NCBI GenBank assembly: GCA_947458265.1
Contig: CANGYF010000001.1
Coordinates: 124,001 to 188,000, forward strand
Source: Betaproteobacteria bacterium
GTDB lineage: Bacteria > Pseudomonadota > Gammaproteobacteria > Burkholderiales > CAIKXV01
Length of the DNA: 64,000 nucleotides
Direction of reading: 5' to 3'
Under the pieces are notes generated by a model. That model was not told where the DNA came from, did not search any database, and saw nothing but the letters and a program-made list of their open reading frames with translations. Positions 25,606-34,989 of this stretch are shown here, one piece after another. The position numbers and the translations under genes were made by a program. The stretch's first letter is position 1. Every line of letters begins with the position of its first letter.

Positions 25606-27735
25606 ATGTCTGCACGAGCGCGCCAGTCGAGCACCGCCGCGGTGAAGAAGAAGCGCCTGCCTCCGCCGCACCATTTCCTGAACAGGGAACTGGGCCAGCT
25701 CGCGTTCAACATGCGGGTACTCGAGGAAGCCGAGAACCCGAAGAACCCGCTGCTCGAACGTCTGCGCTACCTGTGCATCGTGTCGAGCAACCTCGACGAG
25801 TTCTTCGAGATCCGCGTCGGTGGGCTGAAAGAGCAGATCACGCTCGGCGCGGCCGGTGCAGAGCCCGACGGCATCCCGCCGCGCCAGCTGTTCCCGATGG
25901 TCGCGCAGCGCGCGCACGAGCTGGTCGAGCGCCAGTACCGGTTGCTCAACGACGAGTTGCTGCCGAAGCTCGCCGCCGAGGGCATCTGCTTCCTGCGTCG
26001 CAACGACTGGACGCCGGCACAGCAGGAATGGGTGCGCGCGTACTTCTTCCGCGAAGTGATGCCGGTGCTCACCCCGATCGGCCTGGACCCGGCGCATCCG
26101 TTCCCGCGCGTGCTGAACAAGTCGCTCAATTTCGCGGTCGAGCTTGAGGGCAAGGATGCGTTCGGCCGCAAGTCGGGTGCCGCGATCGTACAGGCCCCGC
26201 GCGTGCTGCCGCGCGTGGTGAAGCTGCCGCCGCGCATCGCCGGCTGCCCGAACGGTTTCGTGTTCCTGTCTGCAGTGCTGCATGCCAACATGCGTGAGCT
26301 GTTCGCCGGCATGCAGGTGCTCGGCTCCTACCAGTTCCGCGTCACGCGCAACAGCGACCTGTTCGTGGACGAGGAGGAGGTGAAGAACCTGCGCATCGCG
26401 CTGCAGGGCGAACTGCCGCAGCGGCACTTCGGCAACGCGGTGCGTCTGGAGGTCGCGGACAACTGCTCGGATGCGATGACCTCCTTCCTGCGCATGCAGT
26501 TCGGGCTGGGCGAAGAGGACATCTACCGGGTGCCCGGGCCGGTGAACCTGGTGCGCCTGATGCAGGTGCCCGACTGGGTCGACCGCCCCGACCTCATGTT
26601 CAGGTCGTTCACCCCGGGCGTACCCGCCTCGCTGGTGCGCCGCGCGGACGTGTTCGAGGCGATCCGGCGCGGTGACATCCTGATGCACCATCCGTTCCAG
26701 TCGTTTGCACCGGTGGTCGACTACCTGCAGCAGGCGGCAGCCGACCCGGCGGTGGTTGCGATCAAGCAGACGATCTACCGCACCGGCAACGAATCGGTGC
26801 TGATGGAGTCGCTCATCCAGGCCGCGCGCAGCGGCAAGGAAGTGACCGTGATCGTCGAGCTGCTGGCACGCTTCGACGAAGAGGCCAACATCGGCTGGGC
26901 GTCGAAGCTGGAACAGGCCGGGGCGCATGTCGTCTACGGCGTGGTGGGGCACAAGACGCATGCCAAGATGTCGCTGGTGGTGCGACGCGAAGAGGGCGAG
27001 CTGCGCCGCTACGTGCATGTGTCGACCGGCAACTACCATGTGCGCACCGCAGGCCTGTACACCGACTTCGGCCTGTTCACCTGCAACGAGGAGGTCTGCT
27101 CGGACGTGAACGAGACCTTCAAGCAGCTCACCGGCTTGGGCAAGGCGAGCCAGCTGCACCATCTGTGGCAGGCGCCGTTCACGCTGCAGCCGAACATCGT
27201 CGCCGCGATCAACGAGGAGGCGAAGGCGGCACGCGCCGGCAAGCGCGGCCAGATCGTCGCCAAGATGAACGCGCTGCTCGAGCCGCAGACGATCGAGGCG
27301 CTCTACAAAGCCTCGCAGGCGGGCGTGAAGATCGACCTGATCGTGCGTGGCGTCTGTGCGCTGCGGCCCGGCGTGCCCGGCCTGTCGGAGAACATCCGGG
27401 TGCGTTCGATCCTCGGCCGCTTCCTAGAACATACGCGCATCTTCTGGTTCCACGCCGGCGGCAAGGACAACGTCTACATGTCCAGCGCCGACTGGATGGA
27501 TCGCAACTTCTTCCGCCGCGTCGAGATCTGCGTTCCGATCCTCGACCTTCGCCTGAAGCGGCGGATGATCGCCGAGGCCTTGCGGCCCTACCTGCGAGAC
27601 AACACCCAGGCGTGGGAGATGAATGCGGACGGTGTGTATCGCCGGCGCACGCCAGGGCGCGGTCGTCCCTACTCGGCGCAGCAGGCGCTGCTGGCCGAGC
27701 TGGCACAGCTGCCCGTACCGGGGAGCGGCGCCTGA
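25606..27735 (+). CDS. ppk: Polyphosphate kinase 1
   Basis: A 709-residue PPK1, reversible synthesis of polyphosphate from ATP. N domain: FLNRELGQLAFNMRVLEEA. Head domain: LCIVSSNLDEFFEIRVGGL. The autophosphorylated histidine is in VVGHKTHAKMSLVVRR (about His452), and the C-terminal catalytic domain has STGNYHVRTAGLYTDFGLFT and FHAGGKDNVYMSSADWMDRN. It heads a plus-strand cluster of polyphosphate-related genes (CYTH-CHAD, sixA, polyphosphate:AMP phosphotransferase). Confidence 0.96.
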   Translation: MSARARQSSTAAVKKKRLPPPHHFLNRELGQLAFNMRVLEEAENPKNPLLERLRYLCIVSSNLDEFFEIRVGGLKEQITLGAAGAEPDGIPPRQLFPMVAQRAHELVERQYRLLNDELLPKLAAEGICFLRRNDWTPAQQEWVRAYFFREVMPVLTPIGLDPAHPFPRVLNKSLNFAVELEGKDAFGRKSGAAIVQAPRVLPRVVKLPPRIAGCPNGFVFLSAVLHANMRELFAGMQVLGSYQFRVTRNSDLFVDEEEVKNLRIALQGELPQRHFGNAVRLEVADNCSDAMTSFLRMQFGLGEEDIYRVPGPVNLVRLMQVPDWVDRPDLMFRSFTPGVPASLVRRADVFEAIRRGDILMHHPFQSFAPVVDYLQQAAADPAVVAIKQTIYRTGNESVLMESLIQAARSGKEVTVIVELLARFDEEANIGWASKLEQAGAHVVYGVVGHKTHAKMSLVVRREEGELRRYVHVSTGNYHVRTAGLYTDFGLFTCNEEVCSDVNETFKQLTGLGKASQLHHLWQAPFTLQPNIVAAINEEAKAARAGKRGQIVAKMNALLEPQTIEALYKASQAGVKIDLIVRGVCALRPGVPGLSENIRVRSILGRFLEHTRIFWFHAGGKDNVYMSSADWMDRNFFRRVEICVPILDLRLKRRMIAEALRPYLRDNTQAWEMNADGVYRRRTPGRGRPYSAQQALLAELAQLPVPGSGA

Positions 27736-27761
27736 CGCCCGGGCGTCAGGCGAACATCGCT

Positions 27762-29330
27762 ATGGCAGTCGAAACCGAACTGCGCTTCAAGCTCGATGCG
27801 AGGCGTGTGCGCGCGATCCTCGCCGACCCGCGGGTCGCGGCCGGGCTGCGCCGGCAGCCGCTGTCGAGCATCTACTTCGATACCCCAGAGTTCACGCTCG
27901 CGGGACGCCGGGCCGGGCTGCGCTTGCGCCGCATCGGCCGGCGTTGGGTGCAGACCTTCAAGTGTGAACTGCCGGACGGGTCGGAGCACCGGCGTGGCGA
28001 ATGGGAGTGGCCGGTGCCGCGCGCGGCGATCGACTTCGACCTGCTCACCGAGACGCCGCTCGCCGAGTGGTTCGCGAAGCCGCGCAACCGGGATGCGCTG
28101 CGGCCGGTGTTCGAGACGCGCTTCACCCGTGCGAGTGCGCTGATCGAGCACGAGGGCACCTCGATCGAGCTGGCGATCGACCGCGGCAACGTGGTCGCCG
28201 GTGAGCGCAGCGAACCGATCCTCGAACTGGAGCTCGAACTCAAGGACGGTCCGGTCGACGGCCTTTATGCATTCGCCCTCGAGCTGAACGCGACGCATGC
28301 GCTGATGCCCGAGTCGCGCAGCAAGGCCGCGCGCGGCTTCCTGCTGTCGACCGGTGCGACGCCGGCGCCGATGCGCGCGCCGAAGATGCAGCTCGACGGC
28401 GATGCGACGGCCGAACAGGCCTTCGTGTCGGTGATGCTCAACTGCCTCGCGCACCTGCAGGGCAACGTGGCCGGTGCACGCCTGGGCGAGGACCCGGAGT
28501 ACGTGCACCAGGCACGGGTCGCGCTGCGCCGGATGCGATCCACGCTGGTCACCTTCCGCCGCGCGATTCCCCGGCTGGCAAGCGACCCGATCTCGATCGA
28601 GGCGCGCCAGATCGCCTCCGCCCTGGGCATGGCGCGCGAGCTCGACGTGTTCGAGCAGGGCGTGCTCGCTCCGCTGGCGGCAGCTGGTCATGCGACCCGG
28701 CTGGCCGGGGCTCAGGAGCGGCTGGTGGAGCTGCGTGCGCAGGCACGGCAGCAGGCCGCCGACGCACTGTCCGCGCCGGGCTGTACGGCCTTCGTGCTGC
28801 ACTTCCTGCGCTGGATCGACCGTGCCCCCTGGCGGACCTTGCCCGCAGACGTGGCCATGGCAGACGGCACTGAACGAGACGCCACCGAACGGCCCGAACT
28901 GCAGCGCCAGAAGACAGCCATCCGGCGCTTCGCGGCCGGCATGCTGGACCGCCGTCATCGCGCGGTACTGGCTATGGGTGGCAGGCCTTCGGCGCTTGAC
29001 CCGGAGGCGCGCCATGAGCTGCGCATCGCGGTGAAGAAGCTGCGCTACGCCGCCGAGGCGTTCGCCGGCCTGCATGCCGGAAAGGCCGAGAAGGCCGCAG
29101 GCGCGTACCTCGCGGCGATGGCACGGCTGCAACAATCCCTTGGCATCTTGAACGACATGGAGACTGCGGCGCGGCTGGTCGCAAGTGGGCAGGGCAGCCC
29201 GTTCGACGGCGCACTCGACGAAGCAGGGCTGGCGCTGCTGGCCGGTTGGCGACTCGGTGTGTGCTCGGCGACGATCGAAGATGCCGATCGGGCGTGGACC
29301 CGGTTCCGCGATGCCGGGCGCTTCTGGTGA
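27762..29330 (+). CDS. CYTH-CHAD domain protein (putative triphosphatase / polyphosphate-binding)
   Basis: A 522-residue protein of YgiF type. The N-terminal CYTH tunnel domain starts with the ExExK signature (VETELRFKL) and spans about 200 residues. The C-terminal CHAD helical domain has paired histidine/arginine helices (YVHQARVALRRMRSTLVTFR near residue 250; HELRIAVKKLRYAAEAF near 420) that bind polyphosphate. E. coli YgiF hydrolyses inorganic triphosphate. It starts 26 bases after ppk, so a link to polyphosphate is supported by both domain and context. Confidence 0.9.
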   Translation: MAVETELRFKLDARRVRAILADPRVAAGLRRQPLSSIYFDTPEFTLAGRRAGLRLRRIGRRWVQTFKCELPDGSEHRRGEWEWPVPRAAIDFDLLTETPLAEWFAKPRNRDALRPVFETRFTRASALIEHEGTSIELAIDRGNVVAGERSEPILELELELKDGPVDGLYAFALELNATHALMPESRSKAARGFLLSTGATPAPMRAPKMQLDGDATAEQAFVSVMLNCLAHLQGNVAGARLGEDPEYVHQARVALRRMRSTLVTFRRAIPRLASDPISIEARQIASALGMARELDVFEQGVLAPLAAAGHATRLAGAQERLVELRAQARQQAADALSAPGCTAFVLHFLRWIDRAPWRTLPADVAMADGTERDATERPELQRQKTAIRRFAAGMLDRRHRAVLAMGGRPSALDPEARHELRIAVKKLRYAAEAFAGLHAGKAEKAAGAYLAAMARLQQSLGILNDMETAARLVASGQGSPFDGALDEAGLALLAGWRLGVCSATIEDADRAWTRFRDAGRFW

Positions 29331-29343
29331 GGGAAGGGACTCG

Positions 29344-29796
29344 ATGAACCTGATCCTGTGGCGGCATGCGGAGGCGGAAGAGGGCAGCAATGACCTGGCA
29401 CGAGCGCTCACGTCCAAGGGCCATCGACAGGCCAAGCGCATGGCCACCTGGCTCGAGGCGCGGCTGCCCGACAAGTACAAGGTGATCTGTTCGCGCGCGC
29501 GGCGCTCGCAGGACACGGCGCGCGCGCTGACCGACAAGTTCAAGATCGAAGCCAGCATCGATCCGGGGGCCTCTTATGCCGCGGTGCTTGCCGCGGCCGA
29601 CTGGCCGCATGGCAACGGCACGGTGGTCATCGTCGGCCACCAGCCCACCTTGGGCGAAGTCGCCTCGATGGTGCTGGCGGGCGAGCCCGCCGACTGGACC
29701 ATCCGCAAGGGCGCGCTCTGGTGGATCTCCTACCGGGAACGCGACTCGGGCGGCGAGACCTCGCTGCGGGTGGCGATGTCGCCCGACCTGCTCTGA
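29344..29796 (+). CDS. sixA: SixA-type phosphohistidine phosphatase
   Basis: A 150-residue histidine phosphatase. The catalytic motif is ILWRHAEAEEGS (RHA), with CSRARRSQDTA carrying the second arginine and VGHQPTLGE the second catalytic histidine. It is the size of E. coli SixA (161), which acts on phosphohistidine in phosphorelay and PTS proteins. GGAAGG precedes ATG 29344. Its place between a CHAD protein and a polyphosphate phosphotransferase is a recurrent arrangement and might point to polyphosphate-linked control, which is inference. Confidence 0.9.
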   Translation: MNLILWRHAEAEEGSNDLARALTSKGHRQAKRMATWLEARLPDKYKVICSRARRSQDTARALTDKFKIEASIDPGASYAAVLAAADWPHGNGTVVIVGHQPTLGEVASMVLAGEPADWTIRKGALWWISYRERDSGGETSLRVAMSPDLL

Positions 29797-29858
29797 GCGG
29801 TAGGCGGCCGCACCCGGCGTAACATCGGCGCATTGCCACATTGCGCGAGGAACGCCGC

Positions 29859-31397
29859 ATGTTCGAATCCGCCGAGCTAGGCCATCGCATCGACCGCGAC
29901 GAGTACCGCCGGCGAGAGCCCGTGCTGCGCGCTGCGCTGCTGCAGGCACAGGTCGCCCTCAGCGCGCAGAAGCGCTTCCCGGTGCTGATCGTGATCGGTG
30001 GCGTCGACGGTGCCGGCAAGGGCGAGACGGTCAACCTGCTCAACGAGTGGATGGATCCGCGCCACATCGACACCCATGCGTTCGGCGCTCCCTCGGACGA
30101 AGAGGCCGAGCGGCCGCGCATGTGGCGCTTCTGGCGGGTGCTGCCGCCCAAGGGGCGGCTGGGCATCCTGTTCGGCGCCTGGCACACGCAGCCGGTGCTC
30201 GACCGGGTGTATCGGCGCAGCGACACCGACCGCTTCGAGCAGCAGCTGCAGGAGATCCAGCGCTTCGAACGGATGCTGGCCGACGAAGGCGTGCTGCTGC
30301 TGAAGTTCTGGTTCCACCTCTCGAAGAAGGATCAGAAGGCGCGGCTGAAGTCGCTCGAGAAGGATCCGCTGACGCGCTGGCGGGTGACGAAGGAAGACTG
30401 GAACCGATTCGAGAAGTACGACCGCTTCCGCAAGGTGTCCGAGCTGCTGGTGCGCCGGACCTCGACCGCGGCTGCGCCCTGGGTGTTGGTCGAGGGCGTC
30501 GACGAGTGCTATCGCTCGCTCACGGTCGGTGAGACGCTGCTTGCGGCGATGCGCGAGCGGCTGGAGCGCACGGAGGCGGCGCCCGGCGCGGCGGCATTGC
30601 CGGCCGCGGCATCCGCGGCGTCCGCAGCCGTTTCGAACACTGCAGCGAAGCGCACATCCGCCCGCCTGCTGCCCCCGATCGACGGCCGTGATGTGCTGTC
30701 GATGCTCCGCCTCGACCAGCCGATGACGCGCGAGGTGTACGAGCCATCGCTCGAGCTGCTGCAGGGACGGCTCAACCGCCTGTCGCGCGACGTGAAGTTC
30801 CGCCGTCGCTCGGCGGTGGTGGTGTTCGAGGGGAGCGATGCGGCCGGCAAGGGCGGCGCGATTCGCCGCGTCACTGCAGCGCTCGACGCACGGCAGTACC
30901 ACGGCATCCCGGTCGCTGCGCCGAACGAGGAGGAGCGTGCGCAACCCTACCTCTGGCGCTTCTGGCGCCACCTGCCCCGGCGCGGCCACTTCGCGATCTT
31001 CGACCGCTCATGGTACGGACGCGTGCTGGTCGAGCGGGTGGAAGGCTATTGCAGCCCGGCAGACTGGCAGCGCGCCTACGGCGAGATCAACGAGTTCGAG
31101 GCCGAGCTGGCCGCCAATGGCACGATCTTCGCGAAGTTCTGGCTGCAGGTGAGCAGGGAAGAGCAGTTGCGCCGTTTCCGGGAACGCGAGCAGGTGGCGT
31201 TCAAGAACTTCAAGATCACCGCCGACGACTGGCGTAACCGCAAGCGCTGGAACGCCTACCACCAGTCGGTGTGCGACATGGTCGAGCGCACCTCGACCGG
31301 GATCGCGCCGTGGACGCTGATCGAGGCGGACAACAAGCTCTACGCGCGGATCAAGGTGCTGGCGACGCTGGTCGAGCGGATCGAGCAGGCGCTGTAG
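29859..31397 (+). CDS. pap: Polyphosphate:AMP phosphotransferase (PPK2 class II)
   Basis: A 512-residue fusion of two PPK2 domains. Each has a Walker A: GGVDGAGKGETVN near residue 49 and EGSDAAGKGGAIRR near residue 330. The second domain keeps FDRSWYGRVLVERVEG, while the first reads FGAWHTQPV at that place, so only the C-terminal domain looks catalytic, as in class II PPK2. The enzyme makes ADP from AMP and polyphosphate. ATG 29859 was chosen because GAGGA lies eight bases ahead; an upstream in-frame TTG (29841) lacks this. Converges on the SMP-30 gene with an 18-base gap. Confidence 0.93.
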   Translation: MFESAELGHRIDRDEYRRREPVLRAALLQAQVALSAQKRFPVLIVIGGVDGAGKGETVNLLNEWMDPRHIDTHAFGAPSDEEAERPRMWRFWRVLPPKGRLGILFGAWHTQPVLDRVYRRSDTDRFEQQLQEIQRFERMLADEGVLLLKFWFHLSKKDQKARLKSLEKDPLTRWRVTKEDWNRFEKYDRFRKVSELLVRRTSTAAAPWVLVEGVDECYRSLTVGETLLAAMRERLERTEAAPGAAALPAAASAASAAVSNTAAKRTSARLLPPIDGRDVLSMLRLDQPMTREVYEPSLELLQGRLNRLSRDVKFRRRSAVVVFEGSDAAGKGGAIRRVTAALDARQYHGIPVAAPNEEERAQPYLWRFWRHLPRRGHFAIFDRSWYGRVLVERVEGYCSPADWQRAYGEINEFEAELAANGTIFAKFWLQVSREEQLRRFREREQVAFKNFKITADDWRNRKRWNAYHQSVCDMVERTSTGIAPWTLIEADNKLYARIKVLATLVERIEQAL

Positions 31398-31415
31398 GCG
31401 CAGCCGCCAGCGCGG

Positions 31416-32321
31416 CTACGGATACATCGACCAGCCGACCCGGTCAGTGCGCGCGCGAAACAGATGGCCTTCGGTGGTGGTGACGAACAGCGTCTTCATG
31501 TCCGCCCCGCCGAACGCGCAGTTGGTCGGGCGGATCGCCGGCACCGGATGCGTCTCCAGTACTCGACCGGTTGGCGAGAACACGTAGATCATCGGCCCGG
31601 CTCCGGCCACTTCCCAGCCGGCGGTGGCGAGGATGTTGCCGTCGCGGTCCAGGCACATGCCGTCGATGCCGCGGTGCAGTCCGCAGTAGTCCTCGCCCCA
31701 GGTGAACAGCGTTCTGAAGGTGCCGAGACTGCCGTTGTCCAGGATCGGATAGGCACGCAGCTCTCGCGGCACGCCCTTCGCATAGCCGCTCTCGGCGACG
31801 TACAGCGTGCGCTGGTCCTGCGACAGCAGCACGCCGTTGGGCATCGTGGTGTCGAAGGTCACGCGGGTGGTGGTGTAGCTGCCGTCGGGCTGAGGGTCAC
31901 AGCGCAGCACCGACTGGTCGGGCAGTTCGGTCGTCTCGGTCTTGTCCCAGTTGCCGGCGTTGATTGGATTGCTGAACCAGATGCGGCCCTGGCGGTCGAT
32001 CGCCAGGTCGTTCGGGGTGTTGAGCCTGCGGCCGTCGACGCTGTCGCTGATGACGGTGTTCACGCCGCAGGCGTCGAAGCGCAGCAGCGAGCGCCCACCG
32101 GAGCAGCAGCCGAAGAGGCGGCCCTGGCTGTCGAAGGCCAGGCCGTTGGTGCGGTTGGTGCCGGTACGCCAGGGCGTGATCGCACCGCTGGCCACGTCCA
32201 GCCGCAGGATGGTGCTGGCCTGGATGTGGGTGAACAACAGCTGCTCGCCGTCCCAGACCGGACCTTCGGTCAGCGGCACGCCGCGCGGCGGCTTCATCAG
32301 CAGTTCGAAGGTCCAGCTCAT
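31416..32321 (-). CDS. SMP-30/gluconolactonase-family protein
   Basis: A 301-residue six-bladed beta-propeller lactonase-type protein. The divalent-metal ligands look intact: Glu in LTEGPVWDG, Asn in NTPNDLAIDRQGRIWFSNP, Asn in TMPNGVLLS, and Asp in HRGIDGMCLDRDGN. Family members open sugar lactones such as gluconolactone; the substrate here is unknown. No signal peptide. It lies 35 bases downstream of dgkA on the same strand. Confidence 0.87.
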   Translation of the reverse strand: MSWTFELLMKPPRGVPLTEGPVWDGEQLLFTHIQASTILRLDVASGAITPWRTGTNRTNGLAFDSQGRLFGCCSGGRSLLRFDACGVNTVISDSVDGRRLNTPNDLAIDRQGRIWFSNPINAGNWDKTETTELPDQSVLRCDPQPDGSYTTTRVTFDTTMPNGVLLSQDQRTLYVAESGYAKGVPRELRAYPILDNGSLGTFRTLFTWGEDYCGLHRGIDGMCLDRDGNILATAGWEVAGAGPMIYVFSPTGRVLETHPVPAIRPTNCAFGGADMKTLFVTTTEGHLFRARTDRVGWSMYP

Positions 32322-32356
32322 GGGGTTGCGTCCTCCATTCGTGCAGGTGTGGCCGT

Positions 32357-32758
32357 TCAGCCGAACAGCACCAGTACCCAGGTGACGGGCACGTTGACCA
32401 GCGCGACCATCACCGCGGCCGAGCCGATGTCCTTCGCGCGCTTGGCGAGCGAATGGTCGTCGAGCGATACCCGGTCGACGGTGGCCTCGACCGCCGAATT
32501 CAGCAGTTCGACCACCAGTACCAGCATCACCGACCCCACCATGAGCGCGCGTCCCGGACCGCTGGCCGGCAGGAACAGCGCCAGCGGCACCAGCACCGCC
32601 GCCAGCAGCACCTCCTGCCGAAACGCCGCCTCGTTGCGGTAGGCGGCAGCCAGCCCGGACATCGAATAGCCGAACGCATTGATGACGCGGCGCAAGCCGC
32701 TGCGTCCCTTGTACGGGCTTTCGGCCCCGTGCTGGGGTTCAGTGGGCTGGTCAGCCAT
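32357..32758 (-). CDS. dgkA: Diacylglycerol kinase (DgkA)
   Basis: A 133-residue integral membrane kinase with three membrane segments. Signature motifs are NEAAFRQEVLL, VELLNSAVEATVDRVS and the catalytic-zone HSLAKRAKDIGSAAVM. It recycles diacylglycerol released by membrane-derived glucan or lipid A modification into phosphatidate. The start was set at ATG 32758 (MADQPTE), 11 bases after the gcvH stop, so the gcvH-dgkA-SMP-30 genes read as one minus-strand unit. A downstream PlsC acyltransferase elsewhere in the window also acts on phosphatidate. Confidence 0.93.
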   Translation of the reverse strand: MADQPTEPQHGAESPYKGRSGLRRVINAFGYSMSGLAAAYRNEAAFRQEVLLAAVLVPLALFLPASGPGRALMVGSVMLVLVVELLNSAVEATVDRVSLDDHSLAKRAKDIGSAAVMVALVNVPVTWVLVLFG

Positions 32759-32769
32759 CCGGGTCAGGT

Positions 32770-33159
32770 TCAGCCCATGGCGGTGGCATAGGCCGCCGAA
32801 TCGAGCAGCCCGGTCGTCGCCAGCGCATCCGGCGCCGCCTCGACGCGCACCAGCCATGCGCCGTACGGATCGGTGTTCAGCGATTCAGGGCTGTCGCGCA
32901 GCGCCTCATTCACCTCCACCACCGTGCCTGCCACCGGCGCATGCACGTCGGAGGCCGTCTTCACCGACTCGATCACCATGAACGGCTCGCCGGCGACCAG
33001 CACCGCACCCACCTTCGGCAGGTCGGCGAATACCACGTCGCCCAGCGCATCCTGCGCGAACGCCGTGATCCCGACCTCGACCCGATCGGGCGCGACCTGC
33101 CGCGCCCACTGGTGTGTCGGAACATAACGCCGGTCATCCGGCGGCAAGGTTTCAGTCAT
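32770..33159 (-). CDS. gcvH: Glycine cleavage system H protein
   Basis: A 129-residue lipoyl carrier protein. The lipoylated lysine is in VIESVKTASDVHAPVAG, and the flanking GITAFAQDALGDVVFADLP and LRDSPESLNTDPYGAWL are canonical. It shuttles the aminomethyl group between GcvP and GcvT. Neither partner gene is in the window, so this copy is detached from the usual gcvTHP operon and could be the only H protein or an accessory lipoyl carrier. A repeat element lies just upstream. Confidence 0.93.
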   Translation of the reverse strand: MTETLPPDDRRYVPTHQWARQVAPDRVEVGITAFAQDALGDVVFADLPKVGAVLVAGEPFMVIESVKTASDVHAPVAGTVVEVNEALRDSPESLNTDPYGAWLVRVEAAPDALATTGLLDSAAYATAMG

Positions 33160-33175
33160 CTGCGTACTCGATAAA

Positions 33176-33234
33176 GCGTGTCTGACCCGGATTATCCAGA
33201 GCCTGGGCCAAAATCCGGGTCAGAGACGGATTTG
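33176..33234. repeat. Palindromic repeat element, site 3
   Basis: The smallest site: inverted copies GTGTCTGACCCGGATTAT (33178-33195) and AAAATCCGGGTCAGAGAC (33110-33127 in the last part, that is 33210-33227) around a short loop. It sits between gcvH and the amidase gene. The arms match less perfectly than at other sites (GTGTC against GAGAC). The amidase reading frame runs into it and takes its stop codon (33220-33222) from the core TCTGACCCGG. Confidence 0.8.
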
Positions 33235-34656
33235 GGGGAGGAGGGGCACGCGCTCGTGCAGGCCGAGCTGCTGTTCCAGCCAGGCGCCGGCCGCGAGCAG
33301 GCGGTGCTCGGAACGCGGTGGGCCGATCAGCTGCATGCCGACCGGAAGGCCGCCTGCGGTGAGTCCGCAAGGCACCGCCAGCGACGGGCAGGCGGTGACG
33401 CTGATCGCGTAGGTCATCATCATCCACTGATAGTAGAAGCCGAAGCGCACGCCGCCGAACTCGTCGAGCTGGGCCAGCTTCGCGTCGAACGCCGGGGTGA
33501 TCGCGACCGGACACAGCAGCAGGTCGTGGTCGTCGAAGAAGCGCGCCACCCTGCGCGCGATCGCGGCCTGCGCGACATCCGCCTCGACCACCTCGCGCAC
33601 GCTGCGCGCCAGGCCCTGCTCGGTGTTCCACACCACGTTGGGACTCATGCGTTCCCGATCGCGGTCCATGATGTGTGCGAGCCGGCCGACATACAGGAAG
33701 CTGCGCAGCACCTGGAACACGAGGTCGGCATCCTGGAGGTCGGGACAGGCCTCCTCGACGCGCGATCCGGGCCCCTGCATCGCTTTCGCGGTGGTGCGGC
33801 AGATGCGCGCGACTTCGGGATCGACCATCGGCGCGATGCCCAGGTCGGGGCTGAACGCGATACGCGCCGGCAGCGCCGGCTCGCGTGCGGCGGACAGGAA
33901 CGAGCGCGCCGGCGCCGGCCGCGAAAGGGGATCGGCCCCGAGCTCGCCCGCCTGGCAGTCGAGCATCAGCGCGACATCGGCGACGGTACGCCCCATCGGG
34001 CCCTCGACCGACAGCGGCGAATAGGCCTGGCGCTGCACCCGAGCCACGGTGCCGGCCGTGGGACGCAGCCCGACCGTGCCGCAGAACGACGACGGGATGC
34101 GAATGCTGCCGGCGAAGTCGTTGCCGGTCGCAAGCCACACTTGTCCGGCGGCCAGCGCCGCCGCCGACCCGCCGGACGAACCGCCGCAGGTCTTGGTCGT
34201 GTCCCACGGGTTGTACGTGGTGCCGAACACGTCGTTGGTGGTGGTGCCGCCCGCCGCGAACTCGGGCAGGTTCGACTTGCCGATGACGATCGCCCCGGCC
34301 GCCTCCAGCCGGTCGACCACGACGTCGTTGGCCGGCGCGATCCGGTGCTCGAAGGCCATCGAGCCGCTGGTGCAGCGCACGCCGGCGACATCGATGTTGT
34401 CCTTCACCGCGATCGGCAGGCCATGCAGCCGTCCACGTCCGTCGCCACTGGCGCTCGTCGGGGCGCGCGGTGCGTCCATCAGCCGCTTTGCCTGGTCGCG
34501 TGCGCGGTCGAGGCAGAGCGTCGGCAGTGCGTTGATCGCGCCATCGGTAGCGGCGATGCGCGCCGCGGCCGCGTCCACCAGTTCCAGTGGCGACACCTGC
34601 CGGCGCTCGAGCAGGTCGACCGCGGCGCAGGCAGTGAGGCGGGTGAGTTCGGTCAT
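33220..34656 (-). CDS. Amidase signature family hydrolase
   Basis: A 478-residue amidase. The Ser-cisSer-Lys triad is recognisable: lysine in LPIAVKDNIDVAG, the cis-serine/serine pair in TCGGSSGGSAAALAAG and SIRIPSSFCGTVGLRPT. The oxyanion segment normally GTDGGGS reads GNDFAGS. The protein is cytosolic (no signal peptide), starting at ATG 34656 (MTELTRL). Substrate not predictable; candidates include aliphatic or aryl amides. The C-terminal residues QIRL and the stop are encoded by repeat site 3, so the original tail has been altered. Confidence 0.88.
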   Translation of the reverse strand: MTELTRLTACAAVDLLERRQVSPLELVDAAAARIAATDGAINALPTLCLDRARDQAKRLMDAPRAPTSASGDGRGRLHGLPIAVKDNIDVAGVRCTSGSMAFEHRIAPANDVVVDRLEAAGAIVIGKSNLPEFAAGGTTTNDVFGTTYNPWDTTKTCGGSSGGSAAALAAGQVWLATGNDFAGSIRIPSSFCGTVGLRPTAGTVARVQRQAYSPLSVEGPMGRTVADVALMLDCQAGELGADPLSRPAPARSFLSAAREPALPARIAFSPDLGIAPMVDPEVARICRTTAKAMQGPGSRVEEACPDLQDADLVFQVLRSFLYVGRLAHIMDRDRERMSPNVVWNTEQGLARSVREVVEADVAQAAIARRVARFFDDHDLLLCPVAITPAFDAKLAQLDEFGGVRFGFYYQWMMMTYAISVTACPSLAVPCGLTAGGLPVGMQLIGPPRSEHRLLAAGAWLEQQLGLHERVPLLPQIRL

Positions 34657-34862
34657 CGGGATGGAGGATGGGTGCAGACTGAGGAACGGCCGGGCCGGCA
34701 CGCTGGTCCACGCGCGATGCCCGTGCCACCGAGCACAGCGCATCGGACCACCCTGTTTGCGGACAGCACGGTCAGCTATCCCCGGCCCGGGCATTGTCGC
34801 ATCGACGGCCCCGCCGGTGCAGCTTGACACCTCGTCCGATGCCCACGGACACCCGTTGAAGA

Positions 34863-34868
34863 TATAAT
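34863..34868 (+). promoter_or_regulatory. Possible -10 box for the cytochrome c gene
   Basis: The 333-base interval 34657-34989 separates the divergent amidase and cytochrome genes. It contains one perfect TATAAT in an otherwise GC-rich stretch, 121 bases upstream of the cytochrome start. No good -35 lies 17 bases ahead; TTGACA at 34824-34829 is too far (33 bases). The call rests on the -10 alone. Nothing else was recognised in the interval. Confidence 0.4.
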
Positions 34869-34989
34869 TTCAGGTTGTTTCCCGGGGCACGTAGCCGCGG
34901 GCTGCGTGCCGCGTGCAGCGCCGCAGCAGCCCACGGCAACCCTCAGCATCCCATACAGGCAACGACCGGTACCGACGGAGAGTCATTCG

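Noticed and set aside
34824-34868. TTGACA and TATAAT read as one promoter
   Set aside because: The gap is 33 bases, twice the normal spacing, so only the -10 was listed.
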